Of a DNA stretch of 64,000 nucleotides, positions 34,002-44,131 are shown piece after piece. The stretch is from Ardenticatenaceae bacterium (GTDB lineage Bacteria; Chloroflexota; Anaerolineae; Promineifilales; Promineifilaceae), in NCBI GenBank assembly GCA_020634455.1, contig JACKBQ010000001.1, forward strand, positions 3,410,001 through 3,474,000, given 5' to 3'. The notes under the pieces were generated by a model, which was not told the origin of the DNA, did not search any database, and worked only from the letters and a program-made list of their open reading frames with translations. Each line of letters begins with the position of its first letter. Positions within the stretch are counted from its first letter, which is position 1. The translations under genes and the position numbers were made by a program.

Positions 34002-36830
34002 ATGCGCGGGACGTGGAGAATTAATCAGTTTTTTTTGTTGATTTGCTTGGTCGCTGGCTGGGTGGGGGTTATTCCTGCTCAGGCGGCCGGATTGCAAGAT
34101 CGTGTTGTGGTTGAATTGGTTTATTACCAGCCAAATGCGGCAGAGGTGGAATTGGTGTGGGGCGTTGACGGCTGGCAGCTGTTGCCAGAACAGGAACGGC
34201 CGTCTCACACCAAACTGGAAAATAATGTCATGTGGACGCGCATGACGCCGGAGGTAGATCGATTTGTGGCGACGCTGGCGCTGCCTCCCGGAACCAGGCT
34301 CGATTACGGTTTTCAAACAACGCAGCGGGTGGATGGAACGGCTGTTTCGATTTGGGAAGCGGACGGCGACAACGATTTTCATCTTGTTGCCAATACGGAC
34401 GCACAGGTTGTGCATTATGCCGCTTTTTCATTGTTTTCTGGTTCTGTTTTTCATGTTTCCTCGGAAACAGAATGGGTGAAGCAAGAGATTGTTTATGAAA
34501 ATCCGTCGGCGGGTGAAGTGACTCTGGTCTGGGGCTTAGACAGTTGGAAGCGCTTGCCAGAAGCACAATTGCCAGTGAATACCACGGTGGATGATGGTGT
34601 TATGCACACCCCATTGTTTGGCAACGGCCGTAATTTTTCGGCTGAGTTACTGGTACCAGCTGGGCAAACCTTGGATTATGGGTTTTTGGTTGCCCGTAAG
34701 CGCACCGGTGAACCAATAACCGCGTGGGAAGCTGACGGTGAGAATGATTTTCATACGGCCGTTGCCGAAAACAATCCTGTCTTTCATCAATCAACGCTTG
34801 ATTTAGCTACGTTCCCGACTGCGCAACGACCGTTTAAACCGGGTTGGGGTTGGGTAAGTGGATTGCTGTTGGTATTTGTGTTGGCGTGTTTGAGCGGCTG
34901 GCGATTTCCATTTACCGATAAGGGGTCTTTTCAGGAAACGGCCGTCTGGATGTGGTCGGTAACGTTGGTGCTGTTCCTGTTTTTGTTAATTATTCGGGCT
35001 AATTTAGTGGGTGTTCATTGGTTGTCGTGGCAAATTTCGTGGGTTCTGCTGCCCACCTTGTTAGCTGCTAGTGCACAGGATTTTTTGTTTGCTACGGCCG
35101 TTGCCGCACTGTTTTTGCTACTGGCCTGGCTGGTGCGCAATCGTCGCAGCGGGTTACGCTGGTTGCGAACGCTTTTTGCTTTGTTAACTACATTGTCGCT
35201 GCTGTTGGCAATTGCCAATATTCAGGTTTTTTATTTGTTGGGTCAACCTGCATCTGTGCAGCTTTTTTACTACGCTGATTTTTTGAATAGCGTAGATTCC
35301 CAGGCGAATCTGGCAGACAATTTGCCGCCAACGGTGCTGCTGACACTGCTGTTGGCGTGCCTTGCTTTGTGGGCTGTTGGCCGTTGCGTTGCCGGAGCCT
35401 GCCAGCGGTGGTTGTTGCCGGAGCGTTGGCCTATATTGCCAGGCGTTTTGGCTGTTGCGTTGCTTCCGGGTGCGGTTTTTGGGGGTCTGGTGGGGTGGCC
35501 CCAAATTCAGTTAGTGAACCCAGTTGTCGCTTTGGCCGAGTCGGTGTTTGAGGCAAGGCAGCGGCCTGTGCTTTCTCGATTGGCGTATCCTCAGGAATTT
35601 GATGAGCAGTTTACGGCCGTTGCTCCATCAGGCCCCCCACCTTTTGTCAGGGAAGTGCCATTGCGTAACGTTATTGTTGTGGTTTTGGAATCTGTGGGGG
35701 CTAGTTCTGTGTCTTCATACGGGGGTATAGCGGATGTCACCCCACAGTTAACGCACCTACGAGAGGCTGCTATTCAGTTTGACAATATTTATGCCCATGC
35801 CCCTGCCTCGAATAAATCATTGGTTTCTTTACTTGGGGGTATTTATCCGTGGATATCTTACCGCAGCATTACCCAGGAGCAGCCAGCGTTGCCGCTGCCG
35901 ACATTGAGCAGCGCCCTTCAGGAGAATGGGTATCGCACGGCTTTTTTTAGCACCGCCGATTGGCGTTTTCAGCAGAGCAGAACCTTTTTGGCGGCAAGGC
36001 AGTTTGATCTGGTTCAAGATATGCAAACGTTACCCTGTGACCAGCCTGTGTTTGTGGAGGAGGAAGCCGATGAGCCTTATACGGGTGGCTTAAATGACGG
36101 GTGTTTGCTGGAGGCGCTGGAGGGTTGGGTGGCGCAGGATGGCGAACGGCCGTTTTTTGCCATGCTTTGGACAGTGGAAACGCACTATCCTTACTTTCTC
36201 GCCGAAAACGAGATAGACTTTGGCGTGTCGGATCCAGCCTATAACCGCTATCTGAATGGCCTGCACCACAGTGATGCTGAGATTGGTCGGTTGGTAGACT
36301 GGCTGGCTGAAAGTGGTCAACTTGAAGAGACATTGCTGGTGGTAACAGGCGATCATGGGGAAGCGTTTGGCCAGCACGGGCAAACGGGCCATGCTTTGGG
36401 CATCTATGAGGAAAATGTACATGTGCCCCTTCTTTTAATAAATCCAGCGCTGTTTTCAGGGGAAACGGCCGTTACCGTTGGTGGTCATGTGGATATTGCT
36501 CCTACCATACTGCATCTGCTAGAGTTGCCAGCACCGCAAACATGGCAAGGTAGCAGTCTGCTTGCCCCGACACGAAGCAACCGAACCTATTTTTTCTCCC
36601 CATGGGCCGATACCCTGTTTGGGTTTCGGGAAGGCGCTCAAAAGATGATTTTGAATGCCAGCACCAATGAAGTGGCTGTATTCAATTTGGCAGAAGACCC
36701 CGGAGAGCTGACGAATCTGGCTATGCAAGAAGAACCGTTTATTCAGTATGGAGAACAGCGAATGGCTGCCTGGGTGCAGGTACACGGCCGTTTCATGGAT
36801 GCACTTTTTGCCCAGGAGATTGCGCAATGA
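34002..36830 (+). CDS. LTA synthase-like sulfatase-fold membrane enzyme with two N-terminal glycan-binding-like repeats
   Basis: 942 residues. After a signal/anchor, two repeats (about 30-135 and 160-265) each contain ELVWGVDGWQLLPE- or LVWGLDSWKRLPE-like segments and a DYGF..WEADGxNDFH ending, like starch-binding or esterase N-terminal Ig folds. About seven membrane helices follow (about 285-500). The C-terminal alkaline phosphatase/sulfatase domain has VVVLESVGASSVSSYGG, the nucleophile region HAPASNKSLVSLLGG and VVTGDHGEAFGQHGQTGHA. Such enzymes transfer phosphoglycerol or phosphoethanolamine onto glycans outside the membrane. Cluster context suggests decoration of the exported polymer. 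Confidence 0.85.
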   Translation: MRGTWRINQFFLLICLVAGWVGVIPAQAAGLQDRVVVELVYYQPNAAEVELVWGVDGWQLLPEQERPSHTKLENNVMWTRMTPEVDRFVATLALPPGTRLDYGFQTTQRVDGTAVSIWEADGDNDFHLVANTDAQVVHYAAFSLFSGSVFHVSSETEWVKQEIVYENPSAGEVTLVWGLDSWKRLPEAQLPVNTTVDDGVMHTPLFGNGRNFSAELLVPAGQTLDYGFLVARKRTGEPITAWEADGENDFHTAVAENNPVFHQSTLDLATFPTAQRPFKPGWGWVSGLLLVFVLACLSGWRFPFTDKGSFQETAVWMWSVTLVLFLFLLIIRANLVGVHWLSWQISWVLLPTLLAASAQDFLFATAVAALFLLLAWLVRNRRSGLRWLRTLFALLTTLSLLLAIANIQVFYLLGQPASVQLFYYADFLNSVDSQANLADNLPPTVLLTLLLACLALWAVGRCVAGACQRWLLPERWPILPGVLAVALLPGAVFGGLVGWPQIQLVNPVVALAESVFEARQRPVLSRLAYPQEFDEQFTAVAPSGPPPFVREVPLRNVIVVVLESVGASSVSSYGGIADVTPQLTHLREAAIQFDNIYAHAPASNKSLVSLLGGIYPWISYRSITQEQPALPLPTLSSALQENGYRTAFFSTADWRFQQSRTFLAARQFDLVQDMQTLPCDQPVFVEEEADEPYTGGLNDGCLLEALEGWVAQDGERPFFAMLWTVETHYPYFLAENEIDFGVSDPAYNRYLNGLHHSDAEIGRLVDWLAESGQLEETLLVVTGDHGEAFGQHGQTGHALGIYEENVHVPLLLINPALFSGETAVTVGGHVDIAPTILHLLELPAPQTWQGSSLLAPTRSNRTYFFSPWADTLFGFREGAQKMILNASTNEVAVFNLAEDPGELTNLAMQEEPFIQYGEQRMAAWVQVHGRFMDALFAQEIAQ

Positions 36831-37615
36831 GGTCAGGACGTTTTCTGTTGGGGCAACAGTTAATATATTTGCGCGACCTGCTGCGAGAGCTGGTGCTGCG
36901 TGATTTGAAGCTGCGTTACAAAGGATCGGTATTGGGCATTGCCTGGTCGTTGCTAAATCCGCTGGCGCAGCTATTGGTGTTTGGTTTGGTGTTTAGCACC
37001 ATTTTGCCGTTGAATATTCCCAATTACACAGCCTTTTTGTTTAGCGGGCTGCTGGTGTGGAGCTGGTTTCAATCTTCACTTTTTGCGGCGACGACGGTGA
37101 TTGTAGACGGCCGTTCGCTCATTAAGCGGCCTGGTTTTCCGGTGGCGCTGCTGCCCGTGGTGACAGTGATGGCTAACCTGGTGCATTTTGTGCTGGCTTT
37201 GCCAGTGCTGCTGTTGTTTTTGCTGGTTACCGGGCTGCCCCTGCACGGAACGGTGTGGTTGCTGCCGCTGCTGTTGGGCATTCAATTTTTATTTACGGTG
37301 AGCATCGCTTACTTTTTGGCAGCGGTTCACGTCACTTTTCGGGATACGCAGCATTTGGTGGGCGTTTTCCTGCTGCTGTTGTTCTACCTGACGCCCATTT
37401 TTTACGATGGCAGCGTGGTGCCAGAGCGTTTACAGCCGCTGTATCAGTTGAACCCGCTGTTTCATTTGTTGGCGGCGTACCGGGCGATTCTGATGACGGG
37501 GCAGTGGCCCGATTTTGCGGCGTTGGGGTTGATAACGGCCGTTTCCACGGGTCTGCTCTTTATTGGTTTTCGGGTGTTTGGCCGGGCCAGCCTCACTTTT
37601 GTGGAGGAGTTATGA
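36827..37615 (+). CDS. ABC-2 type polysaccharide export permease
   Basis: 262 residues with six membrane helices and the ABC-2 layout of Wzm/TagG: YLRDLLRELVLRDLKLRYKGSVLGIAWSLLNPLAQLL near the start and FYLTPIFYDGSVVPERLQPLYQLNP near the end. It exports a lipid-linked glycan made in the cytosol. The start overlaps the sulfatase-fold gene stop by 4 bases, and its stop overlaps the ATPase start by 4 bases (ATGA), so the three are coupled. Confidence 0.93.
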   Translation: MRSGRFLLGQQLIYLRDLLRELVLRDLKLRYKGSVLGIAWSLLNPLAQLLVFGLVFSTILPLNIPNYTAFLFSGLLVWSWFQSSLFAATTVIVDGRSLIKRPGFPVALLPVVTVMANLVHFVLALPVLLLFLLVTGLPLHGTVWLLPLLLGIQFLFTVSIAYFLAAVHVTFRDTQHLVGVFLLLLFYLTPIFYDGSVVPERLQPLYQLNPLFHLLAAYRAILMTGQWPDFAALGLITAVSTGLLFIGFRVFGRASLTFVEEL

Positions 37616-38877
37616 GCGACCAGACAGCGCCAATTCGGGTAGAAAATGTGGGCAAACAGTATCGTCGCATGAGTGCCAACCGCCCCACCACGCTGGTAGA
37701 GGCGATTGCTCGAGGTTTTCGTGGTTTGAGGACCAAATCTTATTTTTGGGCGTTGCAGGATGTGAGTTTTGCGGTGCAGCGGGGGCAGATGCTGGGCGTG
37801 ATTGGGCATAACGGGGCGGGAAAATCTACCTTGCTGCGTTTGTTGGGTGGTGTAGGGCAGGTAGATAAGGGGCAGGTATGGGTGAACGGCCGTATCGGGG
37901 CCTTGCTCGATCTAGGCACTGGCTTCCACCCAGAACTAACCGGGCGTGAAAATGTGTATGTAGCCGGAATCATTGGCGGGCTAACCCGCCATGCGCTGCA
38001 AGAGCGTTTTGATGAGATTGTGGCCTTTGCCGAACTGGAATCGTTTATTGACAGCCCGCTGCGAACCTACAGCACCGGAATGCAAATGCGCCTGGCTTTT
38101 TCGGTGGCGGTGCATATTGAGCCAGAAATTTTGCTGATTGACGAGGTGTTGGCGGTTGGCGACATTGCTTTTCAGCAAAAATGCTTGGATCGCATTGCCA
38201 GCTTTAAGCAGAATGGCTGCACCATTGTGTTGGTGTCGCATGATGTGGGGATGGTAGAAAAATTGTGCGACCAGGCGCTTTGGTTGGAAAATGGCTCTGT
38301 GGTGGCATTGGGGCCAGCTGCCCTGGTGACGGAGCAGTACGTGGCGGCAATGAAAATGAAAACGAAGGAGCGCACGCCTCAAGCGCTCCCCCCGCAGATG
38401 ACACATTCTGGCACCATGCTGCGGCTCAATGAAAATCGGTTTGGCTCACAAGAAATGCAAATTACGGCCGTTCACCTGCAAGACGCCAATCAGATAGCCG
38501 TCACTGAGCTGGCCGCCGGAGAACCGCTGACTGTGGAAATTGCCTGTCAGGCCGCTGCGGGCAGCGCGCCACCCATCGTTGGCGTCACGGTTTCTACGCC
38601 AGATGGTACCATTGTGTACGATACCAGCACCGAGACAGCTAATCTTGGCTGGCCAGAATCGGGAGGCCAAAGCCAGATACGCCTGCATCTAGCGCGATTG
38701 GATTTGCAGCCAGGGCAATACTTTGTAGATGTGGGGCTTTACCAGATCGACTGGTCCTATGCTTATGATTACCACTGGCATGTCTATTCACTTTTACTAA
38801 CAGGTAGCCCAGGTGGGAAGGGCGTGCTAAATCCGCCCCACACCTGGGAATATCTCTCCGGTACCGGAAGTTTATAG
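37612..38877 (+). CDS. Polysaccharide ABC transporter ATPase with Wzt-like C-terminal domain
   Basis: 421 residues. The nucleotide-binding domain (about 1-245) has Walker A GHNGAGKSTLLRLLGG, signature YSTGMQMRLAFS, and Walker B ILLIDEVLAVGD. Residues about 265-421 form a Wzt_C-type beta-sandwich (ITAVHLQDANQIAV, GVTVSTPDGTIVYDTS, GQYFVDVGLY). In Wzt this domain reads the non-reducing end of the finished polymer. Together with the permease it exports the cluster's glycan. Confidence 0.93.
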   Translation: MSDQTAPIRVENVGKQYRRMSANRPTTLVEAIARGFRGLRTKSYFWALQDVSFAVQRGQMLGVIGHNGAGKSTLLRLLGGVGQVDKGQVWVNGRIGALLDLGTGFHPELTGRENVYVAGIIGGLTRHALQERFDEIVAFAELESFIDSPLRTYSTGMQMRLAFSVAVHIEPEILLIDEVLAVGDIAFQQKCLDRIASFKQNGCTIVLVSHDVGMVEKLCDQALWLENGSVVALGPAALVTEQYVAAMKMKTKERTPQALPPQMTHSGTMLRLNENRFGSQEMQITAVHLQDANQIAVTELAAGEPLTVEIACQAAAGSAPPIVGVTVSTPDGTIVYDTSTETANLGWPESGGQSQIRLHLARLDLQPGQYFVDVGLYQIDWSYAYDYHWHVYSLLLTGSPGGKGVLNPPHTWEYLSGTGSL

Positions 38878-38950
38878 AAGGCCGTTAGCCCGCCTGACAG
38901 GTTCCCATGTTGCAATAGTTGCGGCAAAATTATGAAAACAGGAGTCATGA

Positions 38951-39886
38951 ATGTCACTTTCCTTTGTTGCAGATTTACATAATCACACAACCGCCTCCGA
39001 TGGCGAATACAACCCCACTGAACTGGTGACCGCAGGCAAAGCGCTAGGCTTGCAAGCCATTGGCGTCACCGACCACGATACACTCAATGGCTTGGATGAA
39101 GCGCTGGCCGCCGGCGAGGCGCTCGGCATCCGGGTAATCCCAGGGGTAGAGGTGTCTTTGCGGTTTAGACGGCCGTATTTCACCGGTACCCTCCATTACT
39201 TGCTCTACATCCCCTACGACCTGCTGCCAGACGACGAGTTTCGCCAAATGGCGACCGAGATCTTTAGCCAGGGGCGCGGTGGCGGTCTGGTGCGTGCTCG
39301 CGTACAGGCCATCAATGCCGAGTTTGGCCCCAACGGCAATCAACCGCTGCTTAAGCAAGATTTAACGGCTGAAGAGATCGAAGCGCTGGCTGTCAACGTC
39401 TCCCGCCGCCACTTTGCTGTGGCGCTCAAAGAAAATCACGGGCTGGACAAAGAGCAGGTGAACATGCTCATCGGCAACGATAGCGTGGCTTACGTGCCGT
39501 CGGGCATTGATCCCAAGCAGCTTACGCCGCTGCTCAAAAAATATCCGCAGTTGGTGCGTATTTTTGCCCATCCTGCGGCTGGTTCCTACCCAGGCAAAAG
39601 TCTCTACAACGAAGTGCTACCTCCCATTGAGACGGTAGAAATTTTAATGCCGGAATTTTTGGATGATGATTTGCTGGGGCTGGATGGTTTGGAAGTTGAG
39701 TATCCGGGCCATGCCCCTGAGCACCGGGCGTTGATGGCTGGCTGGGCACATAAATACGGCCTCATCACCAGTGGCGGTTCCGACTGCCACGACCGGGTGG
39801 ATCGGCCGTTAGGCGTGGCGGGTGTGTCGCAAACGGAACTGGACACGCTGCTGGCGCGGCTGCTACAACCAGAGGCCACGCGCTAA
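38951..39886 (+). CDS. PHP-domain metal-dependent phosphoesterase
   Basis: 311 residues. Metal-binding motifs of the PHP superfamily: DLHNHTTASDGEYNPTELV, VTDHDTLNG, IPGVEVSL, and HPAAGSYPGK and GSDCHDRVDRP near the C-terminus. Close to the YciV/RnaAM-like group that removes phosphates from short nucleotides or 3',5'-bisphosphates. It follows the transporter by 73 bases but is probably a housekeeping gene. A strong terminator follows. Confidence 0.88.
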   Translation: MSLSFVADLHNHTTASDGEYNPTELVTAGKALGLQAIGVTDHDTLNGLDEALAAGEALGIRVIPGVEVSLRFRRPYFTGTLHYLLYIPYDLLPDDEFRQMATEIFSQGRGGGLVRARVQAINAEFGPNGNQPLLKQDLTAEEIEALAVNVSRRHFAVALKENHGLDKEQVNMLIGNDSVAYVPSGIDPKQLTPLLKKYPQLVRIFAHPAAGSYPGKSLYNEVLPPIETVEILMPEFLDDDLLGLDGLEVEYPGHAPEHRALMAGWAHKYGLITSGGSDCHDRVDRPLGVAGVSQTELDTLLARLLQPEATR

Positions 39887-39915
39887 CTTTTTCGTAACAA
39901 GCAACAATTTGCGAA

Positions 39916-39948
39916 GACCCATTCAGATAGCTGGATGGGTCTTTTTTT
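39916..39948 (+). terminator. Intrinsic terminator
   Basis: GACCCATTCAG pairs with CTGGATGGGTC (one T-G), followed by seven T residues; it closes the glycopolymer-PHP run. Confidence 0.93.
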
Positions 39949-40136
39949 ACGCAAAATTTACGCCTTTTGGGACTTAATTGCTATGACCGATATGTGATAT
40001 ACGGTACTGGTACTGCCTTCTACAATACAGTTTGAACGGTTCAGAACGGTTTTTCGGTGTGTCTGCATGATGATTTTATGGCATCGAAACGGCCGTTTCA
40101 CAACATCTATCACTCTCATTTTTTAGGAAGGCATTT

Positions 40137-43100
40137 ATGTTGCAGTTGCAGCAAATCAAAAGTTTATTCAAACAGTATGGTCGCCGTGTACTCATTTTGC
40201 TGGTATTTGGCCTGATTATTTTGCTGCCATCGCTGGTTTATGCAGCCAGCGTAACCAAAAGCAATGGCACTGATGGCGCAGCCGATGGCAACATTGGCAA
40301 CGAACTGACCCGCACGGTTGAATTTACCACCAGTGATTTTTCTACAGGCGCATCAATTTCCTCGGTAACGGCGACGGTTCAATTTGCCAAAATTGATGCT
40401 CCCAACGCTGGCAGCTGTTTTACGACGGGGCACCAGGGTGGTTCACCCTTTAATCGTGAAATTTATATGTACCTGACAAGCCCCAACGGCACCCAGGTTA
40501 GCTTTATTGAAGATTCCTTGAACACAGGCGGCTCTAGCGCTGCGCCACCGCATTACACCTATACCACCAACGATGTTTATAACGGCACGGTAACCATTAC
40601 TTTTGATGACGGTGGAGCAACTCAGGTGGGCGGCCCTGCGCCCAGCAGCGGCACTTTTCGCCCAGAACGGCCGCTTTCTGCCTATTTAGGCGAAGATCCT
40701 TTGGGGACGTGGACCTTAACTGTTGGCGATAATTTGAGCGGCGCGCCGGTTTGCTTTTATGACTTTAGCTTAACTGTAAACGCGGAACAGGCCCCAGTTG
40801 TGGCTGATCAGACGTTTAGCGTTCCCGAAAACAGCCCAAATGCCACAACTGTAAACACCATCGTGGCAAATGATGCCGACCCAGGTGATAAATTGAGCTT
40901 CACGGTCACTGGGGGCACTGGCCAGGCCGTGTTTGCTGTGGATGCGCTGAGTGGCGAAATTACGGTTGCCGATGATACGCAGATTACGTCTGCGGGTTCG
41001 TTTACGCTAAACGTAACCGTGACAGATAGTGCCGCCTTGAGCGATACGGCCGTAATCACCATCAACGTTACCAATCAAAACGATCCTCCCATCATCACAG
41101 AAGGCACCTCAACGTCCGTAAACATGGACGAAGACAGCAGCCCGACAGCGTTTAGCCTGACTCTTAACGCCACGGATGAAGAAAATGATACGCTGACCTG
41201 GAGCATTTCTAGCCAGGCCACCAGCGGCACGGCCAGCGCCAGCGGCACGGGTACATCCAAAGCTATCGGTTACACACCCAATTTGAACTACAACGGCAGC
41301 GATAGCTTTGTAGTGCAGGTTAGCGATGGCAATGGTGGCACCGATACGATTACTGTGAATGTCAACATCGCAGCCCAAAATGACGCCCCCAATGCAGCGG
41401 ATGATGGGTACACGGTGGATGAAAATACCACCAACAACACCCTGGCTGTGCTGGACAATGATTCTGATCCTGATGCGGGGGCGAGCTTGACGATTACGGC
41501 CGTTGACAACCCCACCACCCAAAATGGTACAGCCACCATCAGTGGCAGCAATATTTTGTATACACCTCAGGCCGGATTTGTGGGCACAGACACCTTCACC
41601 TACACCATTGAGGACAATACAGCACTGTCGGATACGGCCACCGTTACCATCACAGTCCGCAATGTGAATGAAGCGCCAATTATTGACCAGGTTAGCCCGC
41701 AAAGCCTGACTGTGGATGAAGATGGCACTCTGGCTGCACTTCTGAATTTAACGGCATCCGATGGCGACGGAGACAGCCTGACGTGGACGATTTTTGACCA
41801 GGGTAACCTGGGCACGGCTAGCTTCTCTGGGGGCAACACCGGCACCTCGGTGAATGTGGATTATGTACCCGCGGCTAACGCAAACGGGGCCGATTCGTTT
41901 ATCGTGCGCGTGAGCGACGGTAATACCGGTACGGATGATATCACTGTTAACGTGACGATTAATGAAATTAATGACGATCCAGATGCGGTTGACGACGCGC
42001 CGAGTGTTGATGAGCAAAGCAGTGGGAACACATTGTTCCCACTGGCCAACGATACCATTTCACCAGATACGGGCGAGACGTTGACGATTACGGCCGTTGG
42101 AGCCACAGACAATGGGGGCAGCGTCTCTATTGTTGGTGGTGTAGGGGGGACAACCCTTTCTTACACGCCAGACCCGGCATTTATTGGGACTGAAACGTTT
42201 ACCTACACCATTAGCGACGGCCGTTCCGGTACCGACACCGCCACCATCCGTGTGAGCGTTAACGATGTGAATTTTGCCCCAACGATTACGGAAGGGGTTA
42301 CCACGGATGTGACGATGGATGAGGACGGCAGCCCCACGCCATTTAGCCTGACGCTTAACGCCACCGACGCCGATGCTGATACCATCAGTTGGAGCATTCA
42401 AAGCCAGCCATGGAACGGTAGCGCGTCGGTATCGGGCACCGGCACCTCAAAATCTATTAGCTACACGCCCGTGAGCAATTACAATGGCAGTGACAGCTTT
42501 CTGGTGCAGATAACCGACGGCCAGGGCGGTAGCGACAACATTTTGGTGAATGTAACCATCAATCCTGTGAATGACGCACCTACCGCCGTAGATGATACAA
42601 AAACGGTGCCGCCGGACACGGCCGTTACCATCAACGTACTCAATAATGATACCGATCCGGACAACGACAGTTTGAGCATTACGGCCGTAACCCAGGGCAG
42701 CAAGGGCAGCGTTAGCCACAACGGAACGACCATCACCTACACCCCCACTCCTGGCGAGGAAGGGACAGACACCTTTACTTATTCCATCAGCGATGGCAAC
42801 GGTGGCACAGATTCCGCTACCGTTACCGTGCAATTTGGTTTGTATGAGGTGTTCATACCCATGATTGTGAATAATTATGTGGGCGCTCCAGACCTGGTCG
42901 TGACTAATATCAACGCCAGCAGCAACACCATCGAAGTAGTCATAGAAAATCAGGGAACACAAGCCACCACCAGCGGCTTTTGGGTAGATTTTTACATTGC
43001 GCCAGACCCCGCGCCCACCCAGGTGAATCAACAATGGTCTGACCTGGGCGATGAAGGCATTGTTTGGGGCGTAGATATTTCTATTCCGGTTGGCGGCTCT

Positions 43101-43385
43101 CTCACGCTTGTTTACAGCACTGCCCCTGGCGCTGCAAACTTGTATTATGTGGCAGGGAACAGCAATTATGGCGGCGTGTTGCCCGTGGGAACTTCTGTTT
43201 ATGCCCAGGTAGATTCAGCGGATCTCGACACCACCTACGGCGCTATTCTGGAAATGCACGAGATTTTAGGAGAGCCATATAACAATGTCAGCGCCAAATT
43301 TACGGCCGTAAGCAGCCCGCCTTTTGTAGCGAACGTGGCGACGGCCGTAATTGATAGCGAGCTACTGGCATTGCCGCCTCGTTAA
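40137..43385 (+). CDS. Secreted adhesin with P-domain, cadherin-like repeats and CARDB domain
   Basis: 1082 residues. A signal peptide ends near residue 37. A proprotein convertase P-like domain (about 38-220) ends DPLGTWTLTVGDNLSG. One cadherin repeat follows (PENSPNATT..SGEITVADD), then about five tandem Big/cadherin-like repeats, each near 95-100 residues with the pattern DEDxSPTxFSLTLNATD or NDAPxAxDDxxxV. The segment VFIPMIVNN precedes a CARDB-like domain (PDLVVTNINASSNTIEV) at about 915-1040. Such proteins are surface adhesins or fibre subunits; the Asp/Asn-rich repeats suggest Ca2+ binding. The small gene at 43433 follows. Confidence 0.85.
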   Translation: MLQLQQIKSLFKQYGRRVLILLVFGLIILLPSLVYAASVTKSNGTDGAADGNIGNELTRTVEFTTSDFSTGASISSVTATVQFAKIDAPNAGSCFTTGHQGGSPFNREIYMYLTSPNGTQVSFIEDSLNTGGSSAAPPHYTYTTNDVYNGTVTITFDDGGATQVGGPAPSSGTFRPERPLSAYLGEDPLGTWTLTVGDNLSGAPVCFYDFSLTVNAEQAPVVADQTFSVPENSPNATTVNTIVANDADPGDKLSFTVTGGTGQAVFAVDALSGEITVADDTQITSAGSFTLNVTVTDSAALSDTAVITINVTNQNDPPIITEGTSTSVNMDEDSSPTAFSLTLNATDEENDTLTWSISSQATSGTASASGTGTSKAIGYTPNLNYNGSDSFVVQVSDGNGGTDTITVNVNIAAQNDAPNAADDGYTVDENTTNNTLAVLDNDSDPDAGASLTITAVDNPTTQNGTATISGSNILYTPQAGFVGTDTFTYTIEDNTALSDTATVTITVRNVNEAPIIDQVSPQSLTVDEDGTLAALLNLTASDGDGDSLTWTIFDQGNLGTASFSGGNTGTSVNVDYVPAANANGADSFIVRVSDGNTGTDDITVNVTINEINDDPDAVDDAPSVDEQSSGNTLFPLANDTISPDTGETLTITAVGATDNGGSVSIVGGVGGTTLSYTPDPAFIGTETFTYTISDGRSGTDTATIRVSVNDVNFAPTITEGVTTDVTMDEDGSPTPFSLTLNATDADADTISWSIQSQPWNGSASVSGTGTSKSISYTPVSNYNGSDSFLVQITDGQGGSDNILVNVTINPVNDAPTAVDDTKTVPPDTAVTINVLNNDTDPDNDSLSITAVTQGSKGSVSHNGTTITYTPTPGEEGTDTFTYSISDGNGGTDSATVTVQFGLYEVFIPMIVNNYVGAPDLVVTNINASSNTIEVVIENQGTQATTSGFWVDFYIAPDPAPTQVNQQWSDLGDEGIVWGVDISIPVGGSLTLVYSTAPGAANLYYVAGNSNYGGVLPVGTSVYAQVDSADLDTTYGAILEMHEILGEPYNNVSAKFTAVSSPPFVANVATAVIDSELLALPPR

Positions 43386-43432
43386 CAATTATTCAGAAAA
43401 AAGATCATCTTAGTGATGAGGGAGCTTGGATT

Positions 43433-43966
43433 ATGAAACAAGGACAGTTTGGAAACGGCCGTATCGGCATTTACTATCTCATTGCGCTGTTTAGTTTGGC
43501 TGCCTTCGGGTTATTACTGGTAAGCACGCGTCAGGCCACAGCCGATGGCTACGATTTGCCACCCAGGGACGAAGACACCACTATCACCCCCCTCGCGCCA
43601 ACTGAGCCAATTGTGGCCACTGGAGAGGGCGCGCGGGTGCATTTGCAGGCGCACTTTAGCCAGGATTGGCCGTGGGAGACCATGCATTGGCAGCAAGATT
43701 TGTGGCTAAAGGTGCAATGGCTGGATGAGGATGAGGTTTGGCAAGATGTGACGGGCTGGCAAGGTCAGTTGGATGCCATTCAGCAAAAAGAAGATTGGGT
43801 GGGCATGAAAGAGTTTTGGTTTGCAGATGCTCATTTGGGAACAGGCCCCTATCGATGGCAGGTGTACGAAGTGGCCGACGGCCGTTTGCTTGTCACCAGC
43901 GACCCGTTTTACCTCCCCAGTAAAAGCGGCGATCTAATGGCGCTGGATACGATGCTGGAACCATAA
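43433..43966 (+). CDS. Secreted or membrane-anchored protein of unknown function
   Basis: 177 residues. An N-terminal hydrophobic segment (YYLIALFSLAAFGLLLV) serves as signal or anchor, then an outward Trp-rich domain (SQDWPWETMHWQQDLWLKVQW). No family is recognised. It follows the adhesin by 47 bases on the same strand with a terminator behind it, so it may be an adhesin partner. Confidence 0.6.
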   Translation: MKQGQFGNGRIGIYYLIALFSLAAFGLLLVSTRQATADGYDLPPRDEDTTITPLAPTEPIVATGEGARVHLQAHFSQDWPWETMHWQQDLWLKVQWLDEDEVWQDVTGWQGQLDAIQQKEDWVGMKEFWFADAHLGTGPYRWQVYEVADGRLLVTSDPFYLPSKSGDLMALDTMLEP

Positions 43967-44021
43967 ACATCTCTGGCCCCAACGCCAACAGAGTAAGCTG
44001 CGAACTAGCGTAATTTTCCTG

Positions 44022-44054
44022 ACCTGACCCTGCCTGTGTGGGGTCAGGTTTTTT
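44022..44054 (+). terminator. Intrinsic terminator
   Basis: ACCTGACCC and GGGTCAGGT form a 9-bp stem with a 10-base loop, followed by a T-run; it ends the adhesin operon. Confidence 0.9.
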
Positions 44055-44131
44055 GTTGCTGCCTTGCTATGGTTGAGTTGTGCTAAAATCAAAATTGCTC
44101 AACAACTTGTACTGTGTAAAGGAAGCCGCAA

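Noticed and set aside
40137..43385. RTX toxin or hemolysin for the repeat-rich secreted protein
   Set aside because: There are no GGxGxDxUx nonapeptides; the repeats are cadherin/Big-like and the C-terminus is CARDB-like.
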